DNA of 64,000 nt from Streptomyces wedmorensis (GTDB lineage Bacteria; Actinomycetota; Actinomycetes; Streptomycetales; Streptomycetaceae), in contig NZ_JNWK01000003.1 in NCBI RefSeq assembly GCF_000716445.1, positions 124,001 to 188,000 of the forward strand, in the 5' to 3' direction. The position numbers and the translations under genes are program-made. Shown here in pieces: positions 49,734 through 58,398 of this stretch. The number at the start of each line of letters is the position of its first letter. The stretch's first letter is position 1. The notes under the pieces were generated by a model. That model saw only the letters and a list, made by a program, of their open reading frames with translations, had not been told where the DNA came from and did no database searches.

Positions 49734-50005
49734 GGGTGCTTGCGCTTCTCTCGGATCGTGGGATGCGGCGTCAGTTCCTCGTACGCCCGCCGGGCGGACG
49801 CGCCACGGCTATGTCCTATGGTACGGGGCTGCCGCGCAAGGGGCTTCCCCGCCCGGGATCCGAGAGGGTCTACTGGGAGGTTTCAAGGGTGTGGGGAGGG
49901 TCGTGCGACCGGGTCAAGGGGCCGACGCGATCCTGCCCGCCGGGTTCGCCGGCGGGCAAGGAAATTGAGCTGCTTCTGAGGTTGTGACCTGCGGTTTCGG
50001 AGGTT

Positions 50006-52369
50006 TCAGCGGTTTCGTTCGGCGCCCTTGGAGGTTTCGGGCTTCTTGTAGCCGATGTCCTGGAAGCGGGGGCCTGCCAGACCCCAGGCTCCGGCGTTCA
50101 CCAGATCGGCCTTGGCGGCGACGAGCTGGGGGCGCTGGTAGAGGGGGATGGAGCCGGCGGCGGCCCAGATCCGGGCGTCCGCCTGGCGGACGAGCTCCCG
50201 CGCCTCCTCCTCGTCGAGGGTACCCGCCGCCTGGTCGAAGAGCTGGTCGATGCGGTCGGTGCCGACCCGCGAGTAGTTCTGCTCGACCAGGAGCGAGCCG
50301 TCCGCGGCGGGCTCGGGCTTGGCGAAGATCGGCCGGGCGTCGGTCGCGGGGAAGGCGGAGGCGGGCCAGGAGTAGAGGGCGAGGTCGTAGTCGCCGGACG
50401 CGATGTGGTCCTTGAAGAAGCTGTCGTCCGAGACCTTGGTCACCTCGGTGCGGATGCCCACGGCGTCGAGCATCCGGACGATCCGGTCGCCGACCGTCCG
50501 CAGCGACTCCGAGCCGGGTCCCGAGGGCAGGACGAAGCGGAGGCTGAGGGCCTTGCCGTCCTTGCCGAGGGCCCGCGCCGCGTCGGGGGCGGTGACGGGG
50601 GCGGCGGTGCCGCGCGGGGCGTAGGCCCCGGCCACGCCCCGGTCCGGCTTGACGGCCGAATGGGCGCCGGCGCGGGCTCCGGAGCCCGTACCGGTGTCGA
50701 GGGCCTCGGCGCGGGCGAGGAGCGCGGCGCTCTGGCGGGCGGCGGCGGCTGCCGGGGCGAGGACGTCGGTGCCGCTCTCGGTGCCGTTCGCGCCGATGGC
50801 GGGGGCGCGGCGGTCGCCGGGCTTGTCGTCGCCGACGATGTAGAGGCCCTCGTCGGAGGCGGTGTCGCCGGCCTTCTTCTTCGCGTCGGCGGAGCCGCCC
50901 GCGGCCTTCCCGTCCTTCGCCTTGTCCTCGGCCTCGCTGCCGGCCTTGGTGCCGGCGGGCTTCTTGGCCGCGCCGCCGGGGACCCAGCCCGCGTCGGCGA
51001 GGAGGGCCCGCGCCTCCTTGGTGTCCTGGTCGCCGAGGGCGTCGCTGCTGTCCGCGTACGCCGCCTGCCCGGCGAGGGCCAGGTGGCTGCCGGGGGGCCG
51101 CGCCGGGAGGCCGAGCGGCTTGAGTACGGATTCGGCCAGCTCCTGGCGGTCGATGGCGCGGGCCACCGCGCGCCGTACCCGCTCGTCGGCGAGCGGTCCG
51201 GACTCGCCGTTGAGCGAGAGCTGGGTGTAGGCGGGTTCGAGGGACTTGCGGACCCGGTAGCCGGCCAGGGTGTCCTGGGCGGTGGCGTACGCGGCGATGG
51301 CCTGCTGGTTCTTCGTGCGGGCGGCCTGGACCTCCTCGGCCTTCGCCTCGTCGGAGCCGTGGGCGAGCGCCCAGGACTTCACGGCCTTGGAGGGGGTGAT
51401 CCCGGAGCCGGGTCCGTGGGCGAGGGCGGCCTGCGCCCCGTTGCGGCCGTCGCGGGCGTCGCGGAGGGCGAGGGAGATCCGCTCGGCCGTGGCGCGGTCG
51501 ATCTCGGCCAGGTCGAGCTTGCCGGCGGCGAGGGCGGCCGCCCGGCCGGTGCGGGGGACGGCGGCGAGGACGATGCTGTCGAGCTTGGCGGTCTGTCCCC
51601 ACCAGCGGGGGTTGCGGGTGAGGACGACGCCGCCGGCCTTGCGGTCGATCGACTTCAGCAGGAACGGTCCTGCGGTGGCCTTGAGGGTGGTGCGCGCCCC
51701 GTCGTTGAAGGAGTTCGGGGACCCCATCACCTGCTTCGGGTACAGGGGGGTGAAGAGGGACTGCCAGTCGGCGTACGGCTTGGCGAAGGTGACCCGGACC
51801 TCCAGGTCGTCCTTGCCCCGCTCGATCTTCTCGATCCGCTCGTACCCGGAGTTGCGGGCGGTCCAGTACGCGGTGTCGCGGCCGCTCAGGGCCCGCCACT
51901 GGGCCACGAAGTCGGGCGCCCCGATCTCGCGTCCGTCGCTCCACACCGCCTGCTGGTTGAGCTTGTAGAGGACGACCTGCTTGGGCTCGGTCTCGACGAT
52001 CTTCGCCGACTCCAGGTAGTCGGCGTTCCGCTGCGGCCGGCCCCGCGCGTCGAGCGTGTAGAGGGAGGGGAGCACCGCCGCGGCGATGCGGGAGGTGGCG
52101 CCGTCGGCGTCGGCCTGAAAGGTGTTGAGGGTGGTGGGCAGCGCGTCGATCGCCCAGCGCACGGTGCCGCCGTCGGCGACCTCGTCGCGCGCGGCGGGCG
52201 CGTTGTCCTGGGCCGCGACCGGGCCTCCGTCGGCCTCGTCGCCGGAGCTGCAACCGGCGAGCACGGTGACGGCGAGGACCGCGCTGGTGAGGGTGGCGAC
52301 GGAGCGGAGCGTGCGGGAGCGGGGGCTCCTGGAGCATGTCCTCCCGCGAGGGGCGCCGATCTGGGACAT
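50006..52369 (-). CDS. LpqW-like ABC-transporter-type binding lipoprotein
   Basis: A 787-residue SBP_bac_5 lipoprotein: signal segment VATLTSAVLAVTVLAG ends in lipobox LAGC. The fold is recognisable in TVRWAIDALPTTLNTFQADA, YKLNQQAVWSDGREIGAPDF and the C-terminal DYDLALYSWPASAFPATDAR. It is interrupted at about residues 462-600 by a low-complexity insert rich in Ala, Lys, Asp and Gly that has no counterpart in normal OppA proteins. No permease is adjacent. Like mycobacterial LpqW, which steers lipoglycan synthesis, it may act without a transporter. ATG 52369 has GAAGGGG upstream. Confidence 0.85.
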   Translation of the reverse strand: MSQIGAPRGRTCSRSPRSRTLRSVATLTSAVLAVTVLAGCSSGDEADGGPVAAQDNAPAARDEVADGGTVRWAIDALPTTLNTFQADADGATSRIAAAVLPSLYTLDARGRPQRNADYLESAKIVETEPKQVVLYKLNQQAVWSDGREIGAPDFVAQWRALSGRDTAYWTARNSGYERIEKIERGKDDLEVRVTFAKPYADWQSLFTPLYPKQVMGSPNSFNDGARTTLKATAGPFLLKSIDRKAGGVVLTRNPRWWGQTAKLDSIVLAAVPRTGRAAALAAGKLDLAEIDRATAERISLALRDARDGRNGAQAALAHGPGSGITPSKAVKSWALAHGSDEAKAEEVQAARTKNQQAIAAYATAQDTLAGYRVRKSLEPAYTQLSLNGESGPLADERVRRAVARAIDRQELAESVLKPLGLPARPPGSHLALAGQAAYADSSDALGDQDTKEARALLADAGWVPGGAAKKPAGTKAGSEAEDKAKDGKAAGGSADAKKKAGDTASDEGLYIVGDDKPGDRRAPAIGANGTESGTDVLAPAAAAARQSAALLARAEALDTGTGSGARAGAHSAVKPDRGVAGAYAPRGTAAPVTAPDAARALGKDGKALSLRFVLPSGPGSESLRTVGDRIVRMLDAVGIRTEVTKVSDDSFFKDHIASGDYDLALYSWPASAFPATDARPIFAKPEPAADGSLLVEQNYSRVGTDRIDQLFDQAAGTLDEEEARELVRQADARIWAAAGSIPLYQRPQLVAAKADLVNAGAWGLAGPRFQDIGYKKPETSKGAERNR

Positions 52370-52616
52370 GACATGTACCCCTTCGTCCAGATTTATGCCA
52401 TTTGGAGATGATCAGACCTATTGCTCATACACTGAAAAGGACGGAGCGGTTTCGGCCACGGCGACACGGCGACACGTCCGGAAAACGCCACTCGTGCGGC
52501 TCAACGTCCCCCGGCCGAGCGCTCCGGACGAGTGGAATCCCGTGCACATGGCTTCCCAAGCGGGATGTGACGCGCGACACTCCTGCCGAAGCCGCTCGCG
52601 GAAGTGAGGGCAACCC

Positions 52617-52844
52617 ATGTCCGTTCAGGACGACCTGGCGGCCGTCAAGCGCCGCCTGCAGGACCTGGAGCACACGGTCGAAGAGCTGGAACGCCGCGTC
52701 GGGGCGGAGCGGGCCGCTCCTGCCACGCCGGCCTCCGGCCGCGCCGAGAGCCTGGTGACCATCCCCGACGCCCCGTACGACAGCGGGCTCTGGACGGACA
52801 CCGACGACGAGGGACTGGGAGCACGCGACCGGCACGCGCCGTAG
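52617..52844 (+). CDS. Small coiled-coil protein upstream of sdhCAB
   Basis: A 75-residue protein. The first half is one coiled coil (VQDDLAAVKRRLQDLEHTVE, then ELERRVGAER); the second half is extended and acidic (YDSGLWTDTDDEGLGARDR). ATG 52617 has GTGAGGG upstream. It ends 32 bp before the sdhC TTG, which carries its own AGGAGG, so the gene is surely the first of that operon. I know no function; an assembly or regulatory partner of the dehydrogenase is one idea. Confidence 0.72.
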   Translation: MSVQDDLAAVKRRLQDLEHTVEELERRVGAERAAPATPASGRAESLVTIPDAPYDSGLWTDTDDEGLGARDRHAP

Positions 52845-52876
52845 GACGTACCGGCAACCGACCGTAGGAGGCCCTG

Positions 52877-53707
52877 TTGGCCGCAGGTACGCAGCCCCCG
52901 CCGAGTCACAGGACGGCGACGGGGGTGCGCTCGCCAGGGCGCGCCGCCATCGCCGCCCGCCATCTGCGGACCGACCGCTGGTGGCTCTCCCCCGCCGCCA
53001 CCGCGGCGGGACTGCTCGCCTTCGTCGCGTACTCGACCTGGCGGGCCTTCGCGAACGCCGACTACTACGCCGCCCCCTACGTCTCCCCGTTCTACTCGCC
53101 CTGCCTGGCGGAGAACTGCGTCCCGATGCGGGGCGGACCGAACGCGGACCTCTTCGGCAGCTGGTGGGGCCTCTCCCCCGCCCTGCTGATCCTGGTCTTC
53201 CCGCTCGGCTTCCGGCTGACCTGCTACTACTACCGCAAGGCGTACTACCGGGGGTTCTGGGCGTCTCCCCCGGCCTGCGCGGTCGCCGAACCCCACCGCG
53301 CGTACACCGGCGAGACCCGGTTCCCGCTGATCCTGCAGAACGTCCACCGGTACTTCTTCTACACGGCGGTGCCGGTCGCCGGGATCCTCACGTACGACAC
53401 CGTCCTCACCTTCCGCGACGCGTCGTACGCCTGGGGGCACGCGGGGCTCGGGACGCTGGTCTTCCTCGTCAACATCGCCCTCATCTGGGCGTACACGCTC
53501 TCCTGTCACTCCTGCCGGCACATCGTCGGCGGCCGGCTGCGGCACTTCTCGAAGCACCCCGTCCGCTACCGGCTGTGGACCTGGGTCGGGCGCCTCAACC
53601 GGCACCACATGCTGCTCGCCTGGGCCTCGCTGATCAGCGTCGCCCTCTGCGACCTGTACGTCTACCTGCTCGCCACCGGCGCCTTCGACGACCCGAGGTT
53701 CTTCTGA
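52877..53707 (+). CDS. Membrane subunit of Sdh1-type succinate dehydrogenase
   Basis: A 276-residue membrane protein with five hydrophobic helices, among them AAGLLAFVAYSTWRAFANAD, SPALLILVFPLGFRLTCYYY and LGTLVFLVNIALIWAYTLSC. Its sequence and its place before SdhA and SdhB match the anchor of mycobacterial Sdh1 (Rv0249c type), a class reported to hold a Rieske-type cluster in the membrane. Candidate ligands here are Cys210, His211, Cys213 and His215 (SCHSCRH), with Cys76, Cys81 and Cys116 elsewhere. The start is TTG 52877, with AGGAGG at 52866-52871. It ends 1 bp before sdhA. Confidence 0.83.
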   Translation: MAAGTQPPPSHRTATGVRSPGRAAIAARHLRTDRWWLSPAATAAGLLAFVAYSTWRAFANADYYAAPYVSPFYSPCLAENCVPMRGGPNADLFGSWWGLSPALLILVFPLGFRLTCYYYRKAYYRGFWASPPACAVAEPHRAYTGETRFPLILQNVHRYFFYTAVPVAGILTYDTVLTFRDASYAWGHAGLGTLVFLVNIALIWAYTLSCHSCRHIVGGRLRHFSKHPVRYRLWTWVGRLNRHHMLLAWASLISVALCDLYVYLLATGAFDDPRFF

Positions 53708-53708
53708 C

Positions 53709-55589
53709 ATGAGTCCTGTGAGCTCCGTGGAACGGCAGCGGTGGGACGTGGTGGTGGTCGGCGCGGGCGGCGCCGGGCTGCGGGCCGCGATCGAGGCGCG
53801 CCGGGCCGGCGCGCGCACCGCCGTCGTCTGCAAGTCCCTCTTCGGCAAGGCGCACACCGTGATGGCCGAGGGCGGCATCGCCGCGTCCATGGCGAACGCC
53901 AACGAGCACGACGACTGGAAGGTCCACTTCCGCGACACCATGCGCGGCGGGAAGTTCCTCAACCAGTGGCGGATGGCCGAGCTGCACGCCCAGGAGGCCC
54001 CCGAGCGGGTCTGGGAGCTGGAGACCTGGGGAGCGCTCTTCGACCGGACCCCGGACGGCCGGATCGCGCAGCGCAACTTCGGCGGCCACGAGTACCCGCG
54101 GCTCGCGCACGTCGGCGACCGCACCGGACTCGAACTGCTGCGGACCCTCCAGCAGAAGACCGTCTCGCTCCAGCAGGAGGACCACCGCGAGACCGGCGAC
54201 CACGAGTCGCGCCTGAAGGTCTTCCAGGAGTTCACCGTCACCCGCATCCTCAAGGATGCGGACGGGCGGGTCGCCGGCGTCTTCTGCTACGAGCGGGAGA
54301 GCGGCCGCTTCCTCGTCCTGGAGGCACCCTCGGTCGTCCTGGCCACCGGCGGCATCGGCAAGTCCTTCAAGGTGACCTCGAACTCGTGGGAGTACACGGG
54401 CGACGGGCACGCGCTCGCGCTGCTCGCGGGGGCGCCGCTGGTGAACATGGAGTTCGTGCAGTTCCACCCCACCGGCATGGTCTGGCCGCCGTCGGTGAAG
54501 GGGATCCTGGTCACCGAGTCCGTCCGCGGCGACGGCGGGGTGCTGCGGAACTCCGACGGCGAGCGGTTCATGTTCGACTACGTCCCCGACGTCTTCAAGG
54601 AGAAGTACGCGGAGACGGAGGAGGAGGGCGACCGCTGGTACGAGGACCCCGAGAACAACCGGCGCCCGCCCGAACTCCTGCCGCGCGACGAGGTGGCGCG
54701 GGCCATCAACTCCGAGGTGAAGGCCGGACGCGGCTCCCCGCACGGCGGGGTGTTCCTCGACGTGTCGACGCGGCTGCCCGCCGACGCGATCCGGCGCCGG
54801 CTGCCCTCGATGTACCACCAGTTCAAGGAGCTGGCCGACGTCGACATCACGGCCGAGGCCATGGAGGTAGGGCCGACCTGCCACTACGTGATGGGCGGCG
54901 TCGCCGTCGACTCGGAGACGGCGGCCGCGGTCGGCGTCCCCGGGCTCTTCGCGTGCGGCGAGGTGGCGGGCGGCATGCACGGCTCCAACCGGCTCGGCGG
55001 CAACTCCCTCTCCGACCTGCTGGTCTTCGGACGGCGGGCGGGACTGTACGCCGCGCAGTACGCGGTGTCGGGAGCGGGCGGCGTGGTCGAGGCGGACGAG
55101 GTGGACGCCGCCCGGACGGAGGCCCTGGCCCCGTTCGACGGCGGCGGGGAGAACCCGTACACCCTCCACCAGGAGCTCCAGCAGACGATGAACGACCTCG
55201 TCGGGATCATCCGGCGGGAGGGCGAGATGGCCGAGGCACTGGAGCGGATCGGGGCCCTGCGCGAACGGGCCGGGCGGGTCGCCGTCGAGGGACACCGGCA
55301 GTTCAACCCGGGCTGGCACCTCGCCCTCGACCTGCGGAACATGCTGCTCGTGAGCGAGTGCGTGGCCCGGGCGGCCCTGGAACGCACCGAGTCCCGGGGC
55401 GGGCACACCCGCGAGGACCGTCCCGCGATGGAGCGGTCGTGGCGCCCGGTGAACCTGCTGTGCCGGGCGGCGGACGGCGGTGTCGTCCTGGAGCGGGTGC
55501 GCACCGAGCCCGTGCGGCCCGATCTGCTCGCCCTGTTCGAGAAGGAAGAGCTGGCGAAGTACCTGGCGGAGGAGGAGCTGGAGGCATGA
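53709..55589 (+). CDS. sdhA: Succinate dehydrogenase / fumarate reductase flavoprotein
   Basis: A 626-residue FAD subunit that oxidises succinate. The N-terminal Rossmann motif is VVVVGAGGAGLRAAIEARRA. The covalent FAD histidine is His49 in GKAHTVMAEGGIAAS. The substrate site is seen in VQFHPTGMVWPP and the RGDGG segment, and the flavin-binding C-terminal motif in GEVAGGMHGSNRLGGNSLSD. Length and motifs fit the Sdh1/Rv0248c type. ATG 53709 follows the anchor gene by one base, and its stop overlaps sdhB (ATGA), so the three are one operon. Confidence 0.93.
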   Translation: MSPVSSVERQRWDVVVVGAGGAGLRAAIEARRAGARTAVVCKSLFGKAHTVMAEGGIAASMANANEHDDWKVHFRDTMRGGKFLNQWRMAELHAQEAPERVWELETWGALFDRTPDGRIAQRNFGGHEYPRLAHVGDRTGLELLRTLQQKTVSLQQEDHRETGDHESRLKVFQEFTVTRILKDADGRVAGVFCYERESGRFLVLEAPSVVLATGGIGKSFKVTSNSWEYTGDGHALALLAGAPLVNMEFVQFHPTGMVWPPSVKGILVTESVRGDGGVLRNSDGERFMFDYVPDVFKEKYAETEEEGDRWYEDPENNRRPPELLPRDEVARAINSEVKAGRGSPHGGVFLDVSTRLPADAIRRRLPSMYHQFKELADVDITAEAMEVGPTCHYVMGGVAVDSETAAAVGVPGLFACGEVAGGMHGSNRLGGNSLSDLLVFGRRAGLYAAQYAVSGAGGVVEADEVDAARTEALAPFDGGGENPYTLHQELQQTMNDLVGIIRREGEMAEALERIGALRERAGRVAVEGHRQFNPGWHLALDLRNMLLVSECVARAALERTESRGGHTREDRPAMERSWRPVNLLCRAADGGVVLERVRTEPVRPDLLALFEKEELAKYLAEEELEA

Positions 55590-56356
55590 GCACCTATCAG
55601 GCCCGCTTCCGGATCTGGCGGGGCGACGCCGGGGGCGGGGAGCTGACGGACTACACGGTCGAGGTGCACGACGGCGAGGTGGTCCTCGACATCGTCCACC
55701 GGCTCCAGGCCACCCAGACGCCCGACCTGGCCGTGCGCTGGAACTGCAAGGCGGGCAAGTGCGGCTCCTGCTCGGCCGAGGTCAATGGGCGGCCGCGGCT
55801 GATGTGCATGACCCGGATGTCGGTCTTCGACCGGGACGAGGTGATCACCGTGACGCCGCTGCGGGCCTTCCCGATCGTCCGCGACCTGGTCACGGACGTT
55901 TCCTTCAACTACGCGAAGGCCCGGGAGATCCCCGCGTTCGTCCCGCCCGCCGCGCTGGGTCCGGGCGAGTACCGGATGCGGCAGGAGGACGTGGACCGCT
56001 CGCAGGAGTTCCGGAAGTGCATCGAGTGCTTCCTGTGCCAGGACACCTGCCATGTGGTGCGCGACCACGAGGAGAACAAGGAGGCCTTCGCCGGGCCCCG
56101 CTTCCTGATGCGGATCGCGGAACTCGACATGCACCCCCTGGACGCGGCGGACGAGGCCGGACTCGACCGGCGGCGGGCCGCTCAGGAGGAGCACGGCCTC
56201 GGCTACTGCAACATCACGAAGTGCTGCACGGAGGTGTGCCCGGAGTCCATCCGGATCACGGACAACGCCCTCATCCCCCTCAAGGAGCGGGTCGTGGACC
56301 GCAAGTACGACCCGCTCGTCTGGCTCGGGAAGACGATCAGGCGGCGGACCTCGTAG
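55586..56356 (+). CDS. sdhB: Succinate dehydrogenase iron-sulfur subunit
   Basis: A 256-residue electron-transfer subunit with all three clusters. The 2Fe-2S cysteines are in CKAGKCGSCSAEVNGRPRLM with the fourth Cys just after. The 4Fe-4S and 3Fe-4S ligands are in CIECFLCQDTC and CNITKCCTEVCP. It carries electrons from SdhA to the membrane subunit. The ATG overlaps the sdhA stop by 4 bp. The 3' end overlaps the convergent transglutaminase-like gene by 20 bp, so their transcripts are antisense there. Confidence 0.94.
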   Translation: MSTYQARFRIWRGDAGGGELTDYTVEVHDGEVVLDIVHRLQATQTPDLAVRWNCKAGKCGSCSAEVNGRPRLMCMTRMSVFDRDEVITVTPLRAFPIVRDLVTDVSFNYAKAREIPAFVPPAALGPGEYRMRQEDVDRSQEFRKCIECFLCQDTCHVVRDHEENKEAFAGPRFLMRIAELDMHPLDAADEAGLDRRRAAQEEHGLGYCNITKCCTEVCPESIRITDNALIPLKERVVDRKYDPLVWLGKTIRRRTS

Positions 56357-57161
56357 GCGCGCCGCCGCCCGCGCCCGCGCTCCATCGGCCGAGGACCGGT
56401 TCGGCGAGGGTGCGTGCGGGGCGGCACATGGTCTGGCCGTGCCGGGCGAAGAGCTCGTCGCGGGAGGTGAAGCGGCCCAGGTCCGTCCGGAGGTGGGCGG
56501 ACAGGTCGCAGGGGGCGGAGCCGGCGCAGGCGGCCGGCGCGTCCCAGTCGACGGTGGTGCGGGCGACGGCCTCGAAGAGCGTCTCCGCACCGGAGTTGGT
56601 GAACCCGCCGCCGTGCTCGGCCGGGGCGAGGCCGGTGAACAGTTCGGCGATCGGCACCCAGGCCCTGCCGGCGCCGTCCCCGCCGTCGGTCGTCCCGGCC
56701 GCGCCGAGGTGGAACTCCGGCCAGGCGAGGAGGACCTCCGCCGGTACGAACGCGCGGAGCTTCGGGAACCTCGGGTACCAGAAGGAGCCGTCGACGAGCA
56801 GGCCGCGCACCCGTGTCTCCACTCCGAGGGACCGGGCCACCGCCTCCAGGACCGCCATCCGCTGGCTGCACGAACCGCGGCCGAGCCGCAGCGTGCGCGA
56901 GACCCGGCGCCGGTCCTCGACGGAGTACACCGGCCGCACGGCGGTGACGAGGATGCCGTGCGCCACCTGGAGCCGGGCGCGGTCGGTGACCGCCCCCCGC
57001 GCCTCGGACTCGCGCACCACCCGCGCCACCAGCGCGGTCACGAGCGGGTGCTCCCGGTCGAGGATCGGGGTGGGCCGGGTGGACCCGGCGACCTCCGTCG
57101 CGGGCGCCTCCCCGGCGCGGACGCGGACGGGCCTGACGGGCATCAGCAGACGGCTGGTCAT
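56337..57161 (-). CDS. Transglutaminase-like domain protein
   Basis: A 274-residue soluble protein. A transglutaminase-like core is suggested by LRLGRGSCSQRMAVLEAVAR, with the candidate nucleophile Cys in GSCSQ, then GVETRVRGLLVDGSFWYPRF, where the acidic and aromatic residues follow. A histidine in the usual position is seen in WPEFHLGAAG. It may be a peptidase or have lost activity. ATG 57161 has GGGGGAG upstream; the longer frame to 57236 lacks a site. It is codirectional with the glycosidase-like gene. Confidence 0.72.
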   Translation of the reverse strand: MTSRLLMPVRPVRVRAGEAPATEVAGSTRPTPILDREHPLVTALVARVVRESEARGAVTDRARLQVAHGILVTAVRPVYSVEDRRRVSRTLRLGRGSCSQRMAVLEAVARSLGVETRVRGLLVDGSFWYPRFPKLRAFVPAEVLLAWPEFHLGAAGTTDGGDGAGRAWVPIAELFTGLAPAEHGGGFTNSGAETLFEAVARTTVDWDAPAACAGSAPCDLSAHLRTDLGRFTSRDELFARHGQTMCRPARTLAEPVLGRWSAGAGGGAPTRSAA

Positions 57162-57249
57162 GGCGTACTCCCCCTCGGTCACGGCCCACCCGGGCCGCTC
57201 GGCCCCATCCTCCTCCGCCCGGCCGCGCCCCGGCATCCGGGGTCCCCGC

Positions 57250-58257
57250 TCAGTGCCAGCCCTCGCGGTAGGCCGTCCAGTCCCCCTCGCGCGCGGCGAA
57301 GTCGACGTACAAAGCGAGGCCGAACCGCTCGCGGCCCGGGTCCGTGCGGCCGAGGCCGAGTCTCGCGCCCCTGACGGCCGCGGCGACGGTCTCCGCGTTC
57401 TCGTGGTGGCCCAGGTCGTCCTCGTGGAAGAAGGGGAGTCCCATCAGCAGGTCGGTGGACTCGGGGGTGACCTCGAGGGCGAGGCTGGTCTGCTGGGCGA
57501 CGTAACCGCCGTAGAGGCTCTCCAGGGGCATCCACGTGTCGTACGACATGACGGCGATCTGGTCGACGCGCCGGGCGACCTCGCCGAAGAACTCCTGCGA
57601 CCACCACTTCTCGCTCCCGCTGACCGCGCCCAGGGCCGTGTGCGCGCCCGGCAGCGGGTCGATCTGGTGGGCGGCGACCGAGAGCGGGACCTTGCGGGCC
57701 CGGGTCAGCTTCCCGAGGTCGTCGAGGAGGGACAGGTAGTCCCGGTCGTCGGAGTGCAGCGGCTCCAGGTCGAAGTGGACCCCGTCGAAGCCGGCGTCGA
57801 GGACCTGGCGGGCGGAGCCCACGACGGCCCGCCGTGACCCGGCGTCCTCCAGGCGCAGGCCCACGGGGCCCTCGGTGGCCAGGACGTCGCCCAGCCAGGC
57901 CTGGACGCGTATCCCGGGCATGGTCCGGTGCACCCCGTCGACCAGCCACTTCGCCCGGGGGTACCGGGCCGCGGGCAGGGTGCCGTCGTGCTCCAGGGGC
58001 CCGGCGTGCACGTACAGGTCGCGTATCCCCGTGCCCTTGAGCCGGGCCGCGAGCTCCGTGAGGTCGGCGTCCTTCTTGCGTCCGTCGACCCAGGCGTGGC
58101 CGATCCAGAAGGCGTCCTTGCCGCGCGTCCGGGCGTCGTCCCTGAGGTCGCCCGCGTAGCTGACGCGCAGGGCGAGGGCCCCGAAGAGCGGGGGCACGAC
58201 GAGGACGAGCACGAGGCCGAGGACCCACCAGCGTCCCCGCCGCCACCATCGCCGCAT
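57250..58257 (-). CDS. Membrane-anchored GH18-like protein
   Basis: A 335-residue protein with one N-terminal helix (WWVLGLVLVLVVPPLFGALA) and an exterior TIM-barrel-like domain. The barrel strands include FWIGHAWVDGRKKDADLTEL, YVHAGPLEHDG and IRVQAWLGDV. AGFDGVHFDLEPLHSDDRDY resembles the GH18 DxxDxDxE motif but keeps only part of it (D-x-D-x-E), so an active site is possible but not proven. IAVMSYDTWMP fits a late strand. The start is taken as ATG 58257; GTG 58293, behind a TACGGT hexamer, is an alternative. It is divergent from the TPM-domain gene. Confidence 0.7.
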   Translation of the reverse strand: MRRWWRRGRWWVLGLVLVLVVPPLFGALALRVSYAGDLRDDARTRGKDAFWIGHAWVDGRKKDADLTELAARLKGTGIRDLYVHAGPLEHDGTLPAARYPRAKWLVDGVHRTMPGIRVQAWLGDVLATEGPVGLRLEDAGSRRAVVGSARQVLDAGFDGVHFDLEPLHSDDRDYLSLLDDLGKLTRARKVPLSVAAHQIDPLPGAHTALGAVSGSEKWWSQEFFGEVARRVDQIAVMSYDTWMPLESLYGGYVAQQTSLALEVTPESTDLLMGLPFFHEDDLGHHENAETVAAAVRGARLGLGRTDPGRERFGLALYVDFAAREGDWTAYREGWH

Positions 58258-58398
58258 CCGTCCGTTCAACCCGAGCCCCCCGAAGGTCGTCACGCCACTG
58301 GAGCCACCGTAGGGGCGGCCACTGACAGTGACGCCCGGCGGGTGGCAACGGGTTCCGTCCGGTCGCGGCACGCCATACCCGGACATAACCTCCAGTTT

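Noticed and set aside
49860..50050. Repeated GGAGGTTTC motifs near the end of the LpqW-like gene
   Set aside because: Some copies lie inside the coding sequence and the spacing is irregular, so no clear element is formed.
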